In this document: positions 17,900 to 28,129 of the stretch, piece after piece | Layout of the letters: every line of letters begins with the position of its first letter | Position numbering within the stretch: position 1 is the stretch's first letter | Source: Mycolicibacterium insubricum | Lineage (GTDB): Bacteria > Actinomycetota > Actinomycetes > Mycobacteriales > Mycobacteriaceae | NCBI RefSeq assembly: GCF_010731615.1 | Contig: NZ_AP022618.1 | Location: 1 to 64,000, forward strand | Reading direction: 5' to 3' | DNA length: 64,000 nucleotides | Made by a program: the position numbers and the translations under genes | The notes under the pieces: generated by a model | Database searches by the model: none | Told to the model about the DNA's origin: nothing | What the model saw: the letters and a program-made list of their open reading frames with translations, nothing else

Positions 17900-18760
17900 A
17901 TGCCCATCGATCTCGACGTCGCCATCGGCGCCCAGCTGGAGCCGGTTGAATTCTCCTGGACCAGCAGTGATGTCCAGCTGTATCACCTGGGTCTGGGTGC
18001 CGGCTCAGATCCGCTGGACCCGCGCGAACTGCGTTACCTCATCGACGACACCCCGCAGGTGCTGCCGACGTTCGGCAACGTCGCGCAGACGTTCCACCAG
18101 ACCACCCCGCCGGAGGTGAAGTTCCCCGGCATCGACATCGAGCTGTCCCGGGTGCTGCACGCCAGCGAGGGCATCAGCGCACCCGGACCGATCCCGCCGA
18201 CGGGCACCGGTATCGCGGTCACCACGTTCACCGAGATCTGGGACAAGGGCAAGGCCGCGGTCATCTGGTCGGAGACCGCGGTGACCGATCCGTCCGGCAC
18301 CCTGCTGTGGACGCAGCGCCGTTCGATCTTCGCCCGCGGCGAGGGCGGCTTCGGTGGCGATCGGGGCCCGTCGACCAGCGCCGAAACCCCCGACCGCGCA
18401 CCGGATCTGGAGATCGACATCCCGACCCTGCCGCAGCAGGCGCTGCTGTACCGGTTGTGCGGTGACCGCAACCCGCTGCATTCAGATCCCGCTTTCGCCT
18501 CCGCGGCCGGCTTCCCCCGACCGATCCTGCACGGTCTGTGCACCTACGGGATGACGGCCAAGGCGCTGACCGACGCGCTGGTCGACGGCGACGCCGCGGC
18601 CGTCGGTTCCTACAGTGCGCGGATGGCCGGTGTGGTCTTTCCCGGCGAGACCTTGCACCTGTCCGCCTGGAAGACCGACGCCGGATACCTGGGCACGCTC
18701 ACCGTGCCGTCGCGGGACAACGCGGTGGCGCTGTCCGGGGTGGAGTTCAGTCCGCGCTAG
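17900..18760 (+). CDS. chsH3: MaoC-type enoyl-CoA hydratase ChsH3 (Rv3538)
   Basis: R-specific enoyl-CoA hydratase of the double-hotdog MaoC family, acting in beta-oxidation of the cholesterol side chain; older name hsd4B. It has 286 residues. The hydratase-2 motif is GDRNPLHSDPAFA, with D189 and H194 as catalytic pair, followed by GFPRPILHGL. The N-terminal half is the degenerate hotdog. It is in an operon with kstD (five-base gap) and is followed by a strong hairpin terminator. Confidence 0.92.
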   Translation: MPIDLDVAIGAQLEPVEFSWTSSDVQLYHLGLGAGSDPLDPRELRYLIDDTPQVLPTFGNVAQTFHQTTPPEVKFPGIDIELSRVLHASEGISAPGPIPPTGTGIAVTTFTEIWDKGKAAVIWSETAVTDPSGTLLWTQRRSIFARGEGGFGGDRGPSTSAETPDRAPDLEIDIPTLPQQALLYRLCGDRNPLHSDPAFASAAGFPRPILHGLCTYGMTAKALTDALVDGDAAAVGSYSARMAGVVFPGETLHLSAWKTDAGYLGTLTVPSRDNAVALSGVEFSPR

Positions 18761-18789
18761 CACCCGGGGCCCACCGAACGACGTTCACG

Positions 18790-18819
18790 CCCCCCGTTCC
18801 GCAACCGCGGAACGGGGGG
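18790..18819 (+). terminator. Strong hairpin after kstD-chsH3
   Basis: Perfect 13-bp inverted repeat (CCCCCCGTTCCGC and its complement) with loop AACC, 29 bases after the chsH3 stop. It separates the KstR unit from the Zur-box unit. Confidence 0.85.
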
Positions 18820-18844
18820 TCTGTCGTATGCGCGGACGCTTAAT

Positions 18845-18859
18845 TGAAAATGATTTTCA
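18845..18859. promoter_or_regulatory. Zur (FurB) box
   Basis: TGAAAATGATTTTCA is palindromic apart from the central base and equals the core of the mycobacterial Zur consensus as I recall it. It lies 87 bases upstream of the PPE start, in the only A/T-rich stretch nearby. Zinc-responsive repression of the PPE gene follows. Confidence 0.8.
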
Positions 18860-18946
18860 TGTTAGATAAGGTCGGCGGCGCACAGGAAAGCCAATCAGCC
18901 GGAGAAGCGAGGACCGCGTCGTGCACCGACCATCGAGGGCCGGACG

Positions 18947-20437
18947 GTGATCGCCCCGGTGTGGATGGCCTCGCCCCCGGAGGTGCACTCGGCGGCGCTG
19001 AGCAGCGGACCGGGCCCCGGCCCGCTGCTGTCGGTCGCGGCCACCTGGTCATCGTTGGGCCTGGAGTACGCCGCCGTCGCAGAGGAGTTGCGCGCGGTGC
19101 TGGCAAGCACCCATACGACGGCCTGGCACGGCCCCAGTGCCGAGAGGTACGTCTTTGCCCACGAGCCCTACCTGGCCTGGCTGACGACGGCGGCCACCCA
19201 CAGCGCGGAGCATGCCGCCCGGCACGAGACAGTGGCCTCGGCCTACACCGGCGCCCTGGCCGCCATGCCCACGCTGGCCGAACTGGCCGCCAACCACGCC
19301 GCCCACGGTGTCCTGGTGGCGACCAATTTCCTTGGCATCAACACGATCCCGATCGCGCTGAACGAGGCCGACTACGTGCGTATGTGGATCCAGGCGGCGA
19401 CCGCGATGGCCACCTACGATGCCGTCTCCCAAGCTTCGCTGGCGTCTGCCCCGCAGAGCAGCGCCGCGCCGCCGATCCTGCACCACGACGAGCACGACCA
19501 CGACGGTGACCACGACCACGACGGTGACCATGGCGATCATGACCACGACCATGACCACGGCGGAATCCACGACGGCGATCTGGATCCGACCGACCCGCAG
19601 TGGTGGCTCGACTTCGGTGGCGAACTGGGCGAATTCGCCGAGATCATCCTGACCGACCTGCTGACCAACCCGGCCGCGCTGCTGACCGACCTGCCGATCA
19701 TCATGGCCGACCTGACATTTCACGCCAGCCAGCTGGCCGCCACGCTGAGCCAGTTCGCGCCGGCCCTGATCCAGCCGGCCCTCGGCCTGGCCATCACCAA
19801 CCTGGGGTGGGCAATCGGCCTGGCCGGCTTGGCCGGCGTCCAGCCCGGCCTACCGACTCTCGCCACCGATGCGCTGCCTCCCGACCCGGTGGCCGCAACG
19901 AGCACGGGAAGCACGCCCACCAGCGCCACCGGCGGCGCCGCGACGACGCCCACCGGTCCCCCGCCCGCGTCGGCCTCCGCAACCTCTGCCGCACCCACCT
20001 CGGCCGCCCCGGCGGCTCCGGCCGCCGGGGCCGGTCCCGGGTTCGTCCCGCCCTATGTGATCGGGCCGCTTTCCGCCTTCGGCCGGGCCCGGGTCGCCAC
20101 CGCGGCCCGCGCGGTCCGCACGGCACCGAAATCCGATGACGCCGCCGAGGAATCCGTCGCGGCAGCCCGGGACCGGGATCGGGCACGGGCCCGACGGCGC
20201 CGGGGCGCTCGCACCCCCGGCAACGAATTCACCGATCTGACAGCGGGTATCGGCGTTCTGCCGGAAACCTCGGCCCAGGAATCCGACAGCGGTGCCGGCC
20301 GCCTGGGGTTCTCCGGGGTGCAGACCGACCCGGTCGGTGTGCCGGCGAGCGGTCTGACCACCCTGGCCGCCGACGACCTGGGCCGCGGACCGACCGTTCC
20401 GCTGCTACCTGAGGGCTGGCGCGACGAGACCGGCTAG
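18947..20437 (+). CDS. PPE-family protein with histidine/aspartate-rich insert, probably zinc-regulated
   Basis: A 496-residue PPE protein, likely exported by a type VII (ESX) system to the cell surface. The PPE domain is residues 1-170: APVWMASPPEVHSA at the start, the WHGPSAERY version of the WxG helix turn, and YLAWL. Residues about 182-213 form a run of His, Asp and Gly (HDEHDHDGDHDHDGDHGD and on) with around fourteen histidines, a likely Zn site. Then come a hydrophobic helical part and an Ala/Pro/Thr-rich tail. It lacks the hydrolase domain of Rv3539/PPE63, which sits here in M. tuberculosis, so it is a different PPE. No PE partner is adjacent. The GTG start has GAGGG upstream. The stop overlaps convergent ltp2 by four bases. 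Confidence 0.88.
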   Translation: MIAPVWMASPPEVHSAALSSGPGPGPLLSVAATWSSLGLEYAAVAEELRAVLASTHTTAWHGPSAERYVFAHEPYLAWLTTAATHSAEHAARHETVASAYTGALAAMPTLAELAANHAAHGVLVATNFLGINTIPIALNEADYVRMWIQAATAMATYDAVSQASLASAPQSSAAPPILHHDEHDHDGDHDHDGDHGDHDHDHDHGGIHDGDLDPTDPQWWLDFGGELGEFAEIILTDLLTNPAALLTDLPIIMADLTFHASQLAATLSQFAPALIQPALGLAITNLGWAIGLAGLAGVQPGLPTLATDALPPDPVAATSTGSTPTSATGGAATTPTGPPPASASATSAAPTSAAPAAPAAGAGPGFVPPYVIGPLSAFGRARVATAARAVRTAPKSDDAAEESVAAARDRDRARARRRRGARTPGNEFTDLTAGIGVLPETSAQESDSGAGRLGFSGVQTDPVGVPASGLTTLAADDLGRGPTVPLLPEGWRDETG

Positions 20438-21594
20438 CCCAGGATCAGGCCCGAGGTGGGCACGCCGGTGCCGGCGGTCACCAGCACGTGCTCGACGCCC
20501 GAGACCTGGTTGACCGAGGTACCGCGCAGCTGGCGCACGGCCTCGGCGATGCCGTTCATGCCGTGCAGGTAGCCCTCGCCGAGCTGGCCGCCATGGGTGT
20601 TGATCGGCAGCCGTCCACCCAGTTCGATGGCGCCATTGGCGATGAAGTCCTTGGCCTCCCCGGCGCCGCAGAAGCCGAGCTCCTCCAGCTGCAGCAGCGT
20701 GTAGGGGGTGAAGTGGTCATAGAGGATCGCGGTCTGGATGTCGGCCGGGGACAGTCCGGACTGCGCCCACAGCTGGCGGCCGACCACGCCCATCTCGGGC
20801 AGGCCGAGTTCGTCGCGGTAGTAGGAGTACATGGTGAACTGGTCCGCACCGGCGCCCTGGGCGGCGGCCTCGATGACCGCGGGCCGATGCCGCAGATCGC
20901 GGGCCCGCTCGGCGGTGGTGACCACGATGGCCACCCCACCGTCGGTCTCCTGGCAGCAGTCCAGCAGGCGCAGCGGGTCGGCGATCATCCGCGAGTTCTG
21001 GTGGTCGGAGATGGTGATCGGCTTGCCGTAGAAATGCGCCTTGGGGTTGGTGGCGGCGTGTTTACGGTCGGCGACCGACACCGCACCGAAATCGGCGCTG
21101 GTGGCGCCGTATTCGTGCATGTAGCGCCGGGCGATCATGGCGACCGAGGCGGCCGGGGTGCTCAGCCCGTGCGGGTAGGACCAGCTGTATTCCACGCCGC
21201 GGGAGTCGGCGTTGACGGTCAGGCCGGTCATCACCTGACCAAACCGGAATTCCGAACGCTCGTTGAACGCCCGGTAGGCGACGACGACCTCGGCGACGCC
21301 GGAGGCCACCGCCAGCGCGGCCTGCTGCACCGTCGCCGCCGCCGCACCGCCGCCGTAACCGATCTGGGAGAAGAAGCTCAGCTCACCGATGCCGGTGGAC
21401 CGGGCCACCGCGGTCTCCAGGTTGGAGTCCATGGTGAAGGTGACCAGGCCGTCGACGTCGGCGGGGCTCAGGCCGGCGTCGTCGAGCGCGTCGGTCACCG
21501 CCTCGGCGGCCAGCCGCAGTTCACTGCGCCCGGAGTTCTTGGAGAAGTCGGTGGCGCCGATACCGGCGATGGCCGCCCTACCGGAGAGTGTCAT
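20434..21594 (-). CDS. ltp2: Steroid side-chain aldolase Ltp2
   Basis: Thiolase-fold retro-aldolase that removes the last propionyl unit of the cholesterol side chain (17-hydroxy-22-CoA intermediate), giving androstenedione-type product and propionyl-CoA; it acts with the DUF35 part of ChsH2. It has 386 residues, identical in length to Rv3540c. The start is MTLSGRAAIAGIGATDFSK. The catalytic region includes YDHFTPYTLLQLEELGF and NTHGGQLGEGYLHG, whose tyrosines are the ones implicated in the aldolase. No thiolase nucleophile Cys is present. Its ATG overlaps the chsH1 stop. Confidence 0.95.
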   Translation of the reverse strand: MTLSGRAAIAGIGATDFSKNSGRSELRLAAEAVTDALDDAGLSPADVDGLVTFTMDSNLETAVARSTGIGELSFFSQIGYGGGAAAATVQQAALAVASGVAEVVVAYRAFNERSEFRFGQVMTGLTVNADSRGVEYSWSYPHGLSTPAASVAMIARRYMHEYGATSADFGAVSVADRKHAATNPKAHFYGKPITISDHQNSRMIADPLRLLDCCQETDGGVAIVVTTAERARDLRHRPAVIEAAAQGAGADQFTMYSYYRDELGLPEMGVVGRQLWAQSGLSPADIQTAILYDHFTPYTLLQLEELGFCGAGEAKDFIANGAIELGGRLPINTHGGQLGEGYLHGMNGIAEAVRQLRGTSVNQVSGVEHVLVTAGTGVPTSGLILG

Positions 21595-21998
21595 GCGGGG
21601 CTCCCCAACGTGAGAGTGGCGGTGGCGACGACGTGGTCACCGAGGCTGTTGGCACCGGTGACCTTGACCGTCACCAGGTCCGCGTCGACCTCGGTGACCT
21701 CGCCGCGGAAGGTCACCGTGTCGTAGGCGTACCACGGCACGCCCAGGCGCAGCTTGATGGACTTGATGCGCGCGGTCGGGCCCGCCCAGTCCGTCAGGTA
21801 GCGCTGCACCAGCCCGGTGTCGGTCAGGATGTTGACGAAGATGTCCTTGGAGCCCTTGGCCTGGGCCTTGTCCCGGTCGTGGTGGACGTCCTGGTAGTCG
21901 CGGGTAGCGATCGCGGTGGACACGATGAACGTCGGGTCGCCGTAGAAGGCGAGCTCGGGCAGCGCGGTGCCCACGGTCACGTCGGTCAGTGGGCTCAT
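21591..21998 (-). CDS. chsH1: Steroid enoyl-CoA hydratase subunit ChsH1
   Basis: Single-hotdog MaoC-like subunit of 135 residues that pairs with the N-terminal domain of ChsH2 to hydrate the 22-carbon enoyl-CoA of the shortened cholesterol side chain. Features are TRDYQDVHHDRDKAQAKG, holding the catalytic Asp/His region, and FVNILTDTGLVQRYLTDW. The start at 21998 lies four bases into the chsH2 stop, and the stop overlaps ltp2; the whole run is translationally coupled. Confidence 0.93.
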   Translation of the reverse strand: MSPLTDVTVGTALPELAFYGDPTFIVSTAIATRDYQDVHHDRDKAQAKGSKDIFVNILTDTGLVQRYLTDWAGPTARIKSIKLRLGVPWYAYDTVTFRGEVTEVDADLVTVKVTGANSLGDHVVATATLTLGSPA

Positions 21999-22984
21999 CG
22001 CTGGTCTTCCTCCCACGCGTACAGGGTCCAGCCCGGGCTGACGTCGCTGTCGGGAAAGTCGAGATAGGTTGCCCGGACCGGCATGCCGATGTGCACGGCG
22101 TCCGGATCGACGCCGCGCAGTTCGCCGAGCATCCGCACGCCCTCCTCCAGTTCGACCAGCGCGACGACGAACGGGCAGGTGCGCCCGGGGACCTTCGGGG
22201 CGTGGTGCACGACGTAGCTGTATACGCTGCCGCGGCCCGAGGACACGACGTAGTCGTCCGGGCCGTAGGACTCTTCGCGGTCCTTCCACAGCGCCGGGAT
22301 CGGCGGGTGCACCAGGGTGCCGTCCGGCCGGCGCAGGATGCGCAGTTCGTGGACGTTGACGCCGTCCCAGAAGAATTTGGTGTCCCGCGAGGAGGCGGGG
22401 CGCATCAGTTTGTCGGGGTCCAGGTCGTCGGGAACGGCGGCGGCCGCGGTGTCCGAGGCGCCGTCCCGCGGCAGGAATTTCATGATGCGCCACATCATTT
22501 CGGCGACATCCTCGCCGGTGTCGACGGTGCTCCAGACGATCTTCTGGGTGACGAAGTAGGCCTCGCCGAGCGCGGTCTGCTTGGGCCCGACGACGTCGGT
22601 GATCTCCGCGGAGATGCTGACCCGCTCCCCCGGCATCAGATAGCGGTGGTAGGTCTGCTCGCAGTTGGTGGCGACGACGCCGACGAATCCGGCGTCGTCG
22701 AACAGGTTCATGATCAGGCCCAGCGGGTCGTCGTCGGGACGGACGCCGCCCAGGCCCATCATGGTCCACACCTGGATCATCGCCGGCGGCGCGACGACGC
22801 CCGGGTGCCCGGCCGCGCGTGCGGCGTCGGCGTCGAGGTAGATCGGGTTGGTGTCACCGATGGCGTCGAGCCAGTGATGCATCATCGGTTCGTTGACGGG
22901 TTCCCGCCCGGCCCGCGGGGTGCTGCGCCCCGCGGCGACGATCGCGTCGATGCCCGCCTGCAGCTGCTCTGGTGTCATTGTCAT
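21995..22984 (-). CDS. chsH2: ChsH2: MaoC hydratase subunit fused to DUF35 OB-fold
   Basis: Two-domain protein of 329 residues. Residues about 1-180 are a MaoC-like hotdog (MMHHWLDAIGDTNPIYLDAD) that makes the hydratase with ChsH1. The C-terminal part is a DUF35 domain (KFFWDGVNVHEL, then an OB-fold ending TLYAWEEDQR) that binds and activates Ltp2. Cysteines of a zinc ribbon are missing. The ATG at 22984 overlaps the chsE2 stop (ATGA) and is preferred to the one at 22978. It couples hydration to aldol cleavage of the side chain. Confidence 0.94.
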   Translation of the reverse strand: MTMTPEQLQAGIDAIVAAGRSTPRAGREPVNEPMMHHWLDAIGDTNPIYLDADAARAAGHPGVVAPPAMIQVWTMMGLGGVRPDDDPLGLIMNLFDDAGFVGVVATNCEQTYHRYLMPGERVSISAEITDVVGPKQTALGEAYFVTQKIVWSTVDTGEDVAEMMWRIMKFLPRDGASDTAAAAVPDDLDPDKLMRPASSRDTKFFWDGVNVHELRILRRPDGTLVHPPIPALWKDREESYGPDDYVVSSGRGSVYSYVVHHAPKVPGRTCPFVVALVELEEGVRMLGELRGVDPDAVHIGMPVRATYLDFPDSDVSPGWTLYAWEEDQR

Positions 22985-24153
22985 CGCGGCACCCGCGGGA
23001 CCTTGAGGCCCGAGGCGGCGATCATCTCGCGCATCACCTCGTTGACGCCACCACCGAAGGTGATCACCAGATTCCGTTTGGTCATCTTGTCGAGCCACTC
23101 CATGATCGCGGCGGTATGCGGATCGGCCGGGTTGCCGTAGGCGAGGATCTCCTCGGACAGGCGCCCCACCTCTTGAATGCGCTCGGTGGAAAAGACTTTC
23201 GTCGCCGCGGCGTCCGCCACGGCGATGGTCTCCCCGGACGCCGCGACCTGCCAGTTCAGCAGTTCGTTGATCCGCCAGATCGACCGGATCTGGCCCAGCA
23301 GCCGGCGAACGGCGTCGTGGGCGATCGGCGCGGCGCCGTCCGAGCCCGGGGTACGCGCCCAGGTGTTCACCTGGTCGTAGATGCCGGCGACGCGCCCGGC
23401 CGGCCCTAGACCGACCCGCTCGTGGTTGAGCTGGGTGGTGATCAGCTTCCAGCCGCCGTTCTCCTCGCCGACCAGCATGTCGGCGGGCACCCGCACGTCG
23501 TTGTAGTAGGACGCGTTGGTGTGGTGCGCCCCGTCGGACAGGATGATCGGCGTCCAGGAGTATCCCGGATCCTTGGTGTCGACGATCAGGATCGAGATGC
23601 CCTTGTGCTTGGCCGCCGTCGGGTCGGTGCGGCAGGCCAGCCAGATGTAGTCGGCGTCGTGCGCGCCGGTGGTCCACATCTTCTGCCCGTTGACCACATA
23701 GTGGTCGCCGGACTCTCCCCTACGGCGGACGGCGGTGGTGCGCAGCGACGCCAGGTCGGTCCCGGCCTCCGGCTCGGAGTAGCCGATCGCGAAATGTACG
23801 TCGCCGGAGAGGATTCCGGGCAGGAACTTGCGCTTCTGCTCCTCGGTGCCCAGGGCCTGCAGGGTGGGACCGACGGTCTGCAGGGTCACCATGGGCAACG
23901 GGATGTCGGCGCGGTTGGCCTCGTTGATGAAGATCTGCTGCTCCACCGGACCGAACCCGAGGCCGCCGTATTCCTTGGGCCAGCCGACGCCGAGCTTGCC
24001 GTCGCTACCCATCCGCTTGATCACCGTGCGGTAGGCCTCGTTGTGCCGGTCGGACTCCATCGCCTTGGCTTCTTCGGGGCTGATCAGAGTCGAAAAGTAT
24101 TCGCGCAGTTCAGCTTGCAGTGCCCGCTGCTCGGGGGTGAGGTCGATATACAT
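22981..24153 (-). CDS. chsE2: Acyl-CoA dehydrogenase ChsE2 (FadE29)
   Basis: Subunit of the alpha2beta2 acyl-CoA dehydrogenase that desaturates the 3-carbon cholesterol side-chain CoA ester. It has 390 residues with the full ACAD plan: N-terminal helices, AIGYSEPEAGTDLASL and QKMWTTGAHDADYIW in the middle beta domain, and a C-terminal helical bundle. NLVITFGGGVNEVMREMIA is the C-terminal FAD/Glu region. Its ATG directly follows the chsE1 stop with no gap. The two genes encode the obligate pair. Confidence 0.94.
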   Translation of the reverse strand: MYIDLTPEQRALQAELREYFSTLISPEEAKAMESDRHNEAYRTVIKRMGSDGKLGVGWPKEYGGLGFGPVEQQIFINEANRADIPLPMVTLQTVGPTLQALGTEEQKRKFLPGILSGDVHFAIGYSEPEAGTDLASLRTTAVRRRGESGDHYVVNGQKMWTTGAHDADYIWLACRTDPTAAKHKGISILIVDTKDPGYSWTPIILSDGAHHTNASYYNDVRVPADMLVGEENGGWKLITTQLNHERVGLGPAGRVAGIYDQVNTWARTPGSDGAAPIAHDAVRRLLGQIRSIWRINELLNWQVAASGETIAVADAAATKVFSTERIQEVGRLSEEILAYGNPADPHTAAIMEWLDKMTKRNLVITFGGGVNEVMREMIAASGLKVPRVPR

Positions 24154-25161
24154 TTACGCTCCCACCCGATCCAGGCGGTCGAGCTGCTGCGCGGGTCCGC
24201 CGAGTAACCGGGTCAGGTCCTTGATCGATGAGTAGTAGCGGTCCATCGGGTAGGTGATGTCCATGCCCATGCCGCCGTGCAGGTGGTGACACAACCGCAT
24301 CGCCGGGGGCGCCTGCGAGGCCAGCCAGTAGCCGAGGATCGCCAGATCCTCGGCGGCGTCCAGACCTTCGGACAGCCGCCAGGCGACCGAGGTGGCCAGC
24401 AGGTCGATGGTGCGCGAGGCGATGTACACTTCGGACAGCTGCGCGGCGACGGTCTGGAAGGTCGACAGCGGTCGGCCGAACTGCTCGCGGGTAGCGACGT
24501 AGTCGGCGGTCAGCCGCAGCGCCCCGGCCACCAGTCCGGCGCCGAACGCGCCGATGGCGGCCAGCGCGAGTTCGTTGACCCGGGCAGGCGTCGCGCCCGC
24601 CAGTACGCCGTCGACCGGGGCGTCGGTGAAGGTCACCACGTACTCGTCGGAGCCGTTGGAGGTCGGCGTCTTGACCAGCGCGACGCCGGCGGCCGTCGGG
24701 GCCACCACCGCCACGCCCGCGTCGGCGCTCACCAGCAGCCAGTCCGCGCCATCGGCATACGGCACACCGATTTTGGTGCCGGTCAGGCGCCCGTCGGCCA
24801 GCATCACCGACGGGGTGGCGGGCAGTGCGGTGCCGGGCTCGTGCAGCGCCGCGGACAGTCGTGTGCCGTCGGCGACCCCGGCCAGATACCGGTCCTGCTG
24901 GTCGGGGGCGGCCAGCTCGAGTAGCGGAATGAGCCCGAGCCCGAGGGTGGCCAGCGCCGGTCCGACGTGACCGGTCCGGCCGACCTCGGTCAGCGCGGCG
25001 GCCATCTCGGCCAGCCCCAGCCCGTCGCCACCGAGGCGCTCGGGCACACCCAGCGCGGTGACGCCACCGTCGACCAGGCCCTGCCAGGAGTTGTCCTTAC
25101 CCGCTACGGCGGTCACCACGTCGACCACGGCCTGCTGTTCAGGCCCCGGCGTGAAATCCAC
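24154..25161 (-). CDS. chsE1: Acyl-CoA dehydrogenase ChsE1 (FadE28)
   Basis: Shorter partner (335 residues) of ChsE2. The N-terminal domain and middle domain are reduced; TREQFGRPLSTFQTVAAQL and HLHGGMGMDITYPMDRY are the C-terminal ACAD signatures. It provides part of the FAD site in the heteromeric enzyme. It follows cyp125 by four bases and abuts chsE2, in the KstR-controlled cyp125-chsE1-chsE2-chsH2-chsH1-ltp2 operon. Confidence 0.94.
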   Translation of the reverse strand: MDFTPGPEQQAVVDVVTAVAGKDNSWQGLVDGGVTALGVPERLGGDGLGLAEMAAALTEVGRTGHVGPALATLGLGLIPLLELAAPDQQDRYLAGVADGTRLSAALHEPGTALPATPSVMLADGRLTGTKIGVPYADGADWLLVSADAGVAVVAPTAAGVALVKTPTSNGSDEYVVTFTDAPVDGVLAGATPARVNELALAAIGAFGAGLVAGALRLTADYVATREQFGRPLSTFQTVAAQLSEVYIASRTIDLLATSVAWRLSEGLDAAEDLAILGYWLASQAPPAMRLCHHLHGGMGMDITYPMDRYYSSIKDLTRLLGGPAQQLDRLDRVGA

Positions 25162-25165
25162 TGCG

Positions 25166-26407
25166 CTACGCCTCTTTTCCGGTGTAGTCGACCTGCCAGT
25201 GCTTGATCCCGTTGAGCCAGCCCGACATCAGCCGCTCCGGCTCCCCGATCGGGGTCAGGTCCGGCATATGGTCGGCCACCGCGTTGAAGATCAGGCTGAT
25301 GGTCATCCGGGCCAGGTTGGCGCCGATGCAGTAGTGCGCTCCGGTGCCCCCGAACCCGACGTGCGGGTTGGGGTCGCGCAGGATGTTGAAGGTGTAGGGG
25401 TCCTCGAACACCGACTCGTCGAAGTTGGCGGAGCGGTAGGACATCACCACCCGCTCGCCTTCCTTGATCTTCACCCCGGCCAGCTCGGTGTCGCAGTTGG
25501 CGGTGCGCTGGAACGCCGAGACGGGGGTGGCCCAGCGGACGATCTCGTCGACCGCGGTCTCTGGGCGCTCCCGCTTGAACAGCTCCCACTGGTCGGGGTT
25601 CTGCGCGAAGGCGATCATGCCGTGCGTGGTGGAGTTGCGGCTGGTCTCGTTGCCGGCGACGGCGAGCATGATGACGAAGAAACCGAACTCGTCGTCGGAG
25701 AGGTGTTCGCCGTCGATATCGGCCTCGATCAGCTGGGTGACGATGTCGTCGGTGGGGTTCTTGCGGCGCTCCTCGGCCATCTTCATGGCGTAGGTGATCA
25801 CCTCGAACGACGACATGGCCGGGTCGATGTCGGCGAACTCGGGGTCTTCACCGGCGGTCATCTCGTTGGACCAGCGGAACAGCTTGTCCCGGTCCTCCTG
25901 GGGAACGCCGATCAGCTCGGCGATGGCCTGCAGCGGCAGCTCGCACGCCACCTGCTCGACGAAGTCGCCGACCTGGAGGCTGGCGGCGGTCTTGACGATG
26001 TTCTGTGCGCGGGCGTTGAGCTCGTCGCGGAGCCGGCCGATGGCCCGCGGGGTGAAGCCGCGCGAGATGATCTTGCGCAGCCGGGTGTGGTGCGGTGCGT
26101 CCATGTTGAGCAGGACGGCCTTCTGCACGTCGACGGCCTCGCGGGTCATCGTCTGCGGCCAGGTCGGGATGGCACCGTTCATCGCCGAGGAGAACACGTC
26201 GCTGCGGCGCGACACCTCCTTGACGTCGGCGTGCCGGGTCAGCAGCCAGTAGCCCTTGTCGCCGAAGCCGCCGGAACCACCCGGGATGTCGACCCAGTGG
26301 ATCGGTTCGGACCGGCGCAGTTCGGCGAGCTGCTCCACCGGCAGGCCGGCCAGGTTCAGTTCGGCGTCGAGCGGATCGAAGGTACTCGGGAAACTCAGGT
26401 TCGCCAT
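25166..26407 (-). CDS. cyp125: Steroid C26/27-monooxygenase CYP125
   Basis: P450 that oxidises the terminal methyl of cholesterol or cholestenone to the 26-acid, starting side-chain degradation. It has 413 residues from the ATG at 26407. The I-helix oxygen-activation motif is AVAGNETSRNSTTHG. The heme loop is FGGTGAHYCIGANLARM with ligand C360. An upstream in-frame ATG at 26506 would add 33 residues unlike the family start. It heads the minus-strand side-chain operon and is divergent from fadA5 with a shared KstR box. Confidence 0.96.
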   Translation of the reverse strand: MANLSFPSTFDPLDAELNLAGLPVEQLAELRRSEPIHWVDIPGGSGGFGDKGYWLLTRHADVKEVSRRSDVFSSAMNGAIPTWPQTMTREAVDVQKAVLLNMDAPHHTRLRKIISRGFTPRAIGRLRDELNARAQNIVKTAASLQVGDFVEQVACELPLQAIAELIGVPQEDRDKLFRWSNEMTAGEDPEFADIDPAMSSFEVITYAMKMAEERRKNPTDDIVTQLIEADIDGEHLSDDEFGFFVIMLAVAGNETSRNSTTHGMIAFAQNPDQWELFKRERPETAVDEIVRWATPVSAFQRTANCDTELAGVKIKEGERVVMSYRSANFDESVFEDPYTFNILRDPNPHVGFGGTGAHYCIGANLARMTISLIFNAVADHMPDLTPIGEPERLMSGWLNGIKHWQVDYTGKEA

Positions 26408-26564
26408 TGGTCTCACTCCTAGTTTCTGCGGGGCGTCTGCGTGCCGAATCGGCAACGCTCCGGTGGGACCGGATAGACGATACGGTCTAGTGCCAATTAG
26501 AACCATTGAAACATGCCCTGACCGCAGATCAAAGGCATGAACGCATCGTCGCTTGTCAGAGTAA

Positions 26565-26578
26565 TGGAACGTGTTCTA
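26565..26578. promoter_or_regulatory. KstR operator between cyp125 and fadA5
   Basis: TGGAACGTGTTCTA satisfies TnnAACnnGTTnnA, ten bases before the fadA5 ATG. A degenerate copy with TTG in place of GTT starts at 26498, closer to cyp125; it is not counted as a site. Confidence 0.88.
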
Positions 26579-26579
26579 G

Positions 26580-27739
<1,160 letters not shown>

Positions 27740-27740
<1 letters not shown>

Positions 27741-28120
27741 TGCCGCTGACCGACGCCGAGCGGATCGCCGCGGCGCAGGCCTATATCAGCGCCCTGGCGT
27801 CCCACCGCGGCGACGACGTGCCGTTCGCGCCGAACTGCGTGCGCTTCGAGCTGGGGATCAAGACCGGGCGGTCCGGGGATCACTTGCGTCGGTCGCTGAA
27901 CAACGGCCCACAGTTCAAGCTGATCCGGGAGGTCAGCACACCGGAGTTCACCGTCGACGGCGACCGGATCCGGGCGGTGTTCGAGCTGTCCACCAAGCCG
28001 TCGCTATTCGGACGACGGGTCGGGGCCAAGGTCGACGAGACGTTCCTGATCCCGGCCGACGCCGCGGCCGCGCGGATCCATCACATCGACGCCAGCATCC
28101 GACCCACTCTCACCAGCTAG
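27740..28120 (+). CDS. Small conserved protein, NTF2-like/DUF8021-like, downstream of fadA5
   Basis: A 126-residue protein coupled to fadA5 by a one-base start/stop overlap. Layout is an N-terminal helix pair (ADAERIAAAQAYISALASH read as TDAERIAAAQAY), then PFAPNCVRFELGIKTGRSG and beta strands ending in an amphipathic tail, as in NTF2-like cone proteins. No catalytic motif can be named. Coupling suggests a role in the side-chain pathway or in handling its acyl-CoA. No counterpart between fadA5 and ddn is recalled in M. tuberculosis. Confidence 0.65.
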
Positions 28121-28129
28121 AGTGCCGTC

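Noticed and set aside
18947..20437. Identification of the PPE gene as PPE63/Rv3539
   Set aside because: The position matches, but the hydrolase domain is absent and a His/Asp run and Zur box are present instead.
26407..26506. Extended N-terminus of CYP125 from the ATG at 26506
   Set aside because: The added 33 residues are not like the family N-terminus, and the region holds the divergent promoter.
26498..26511. Second KstR site between cyp125 and fadA5
   Set aside because: It has TAGAAC but TTG in place of GTT, so the right half-site is not satisfied.
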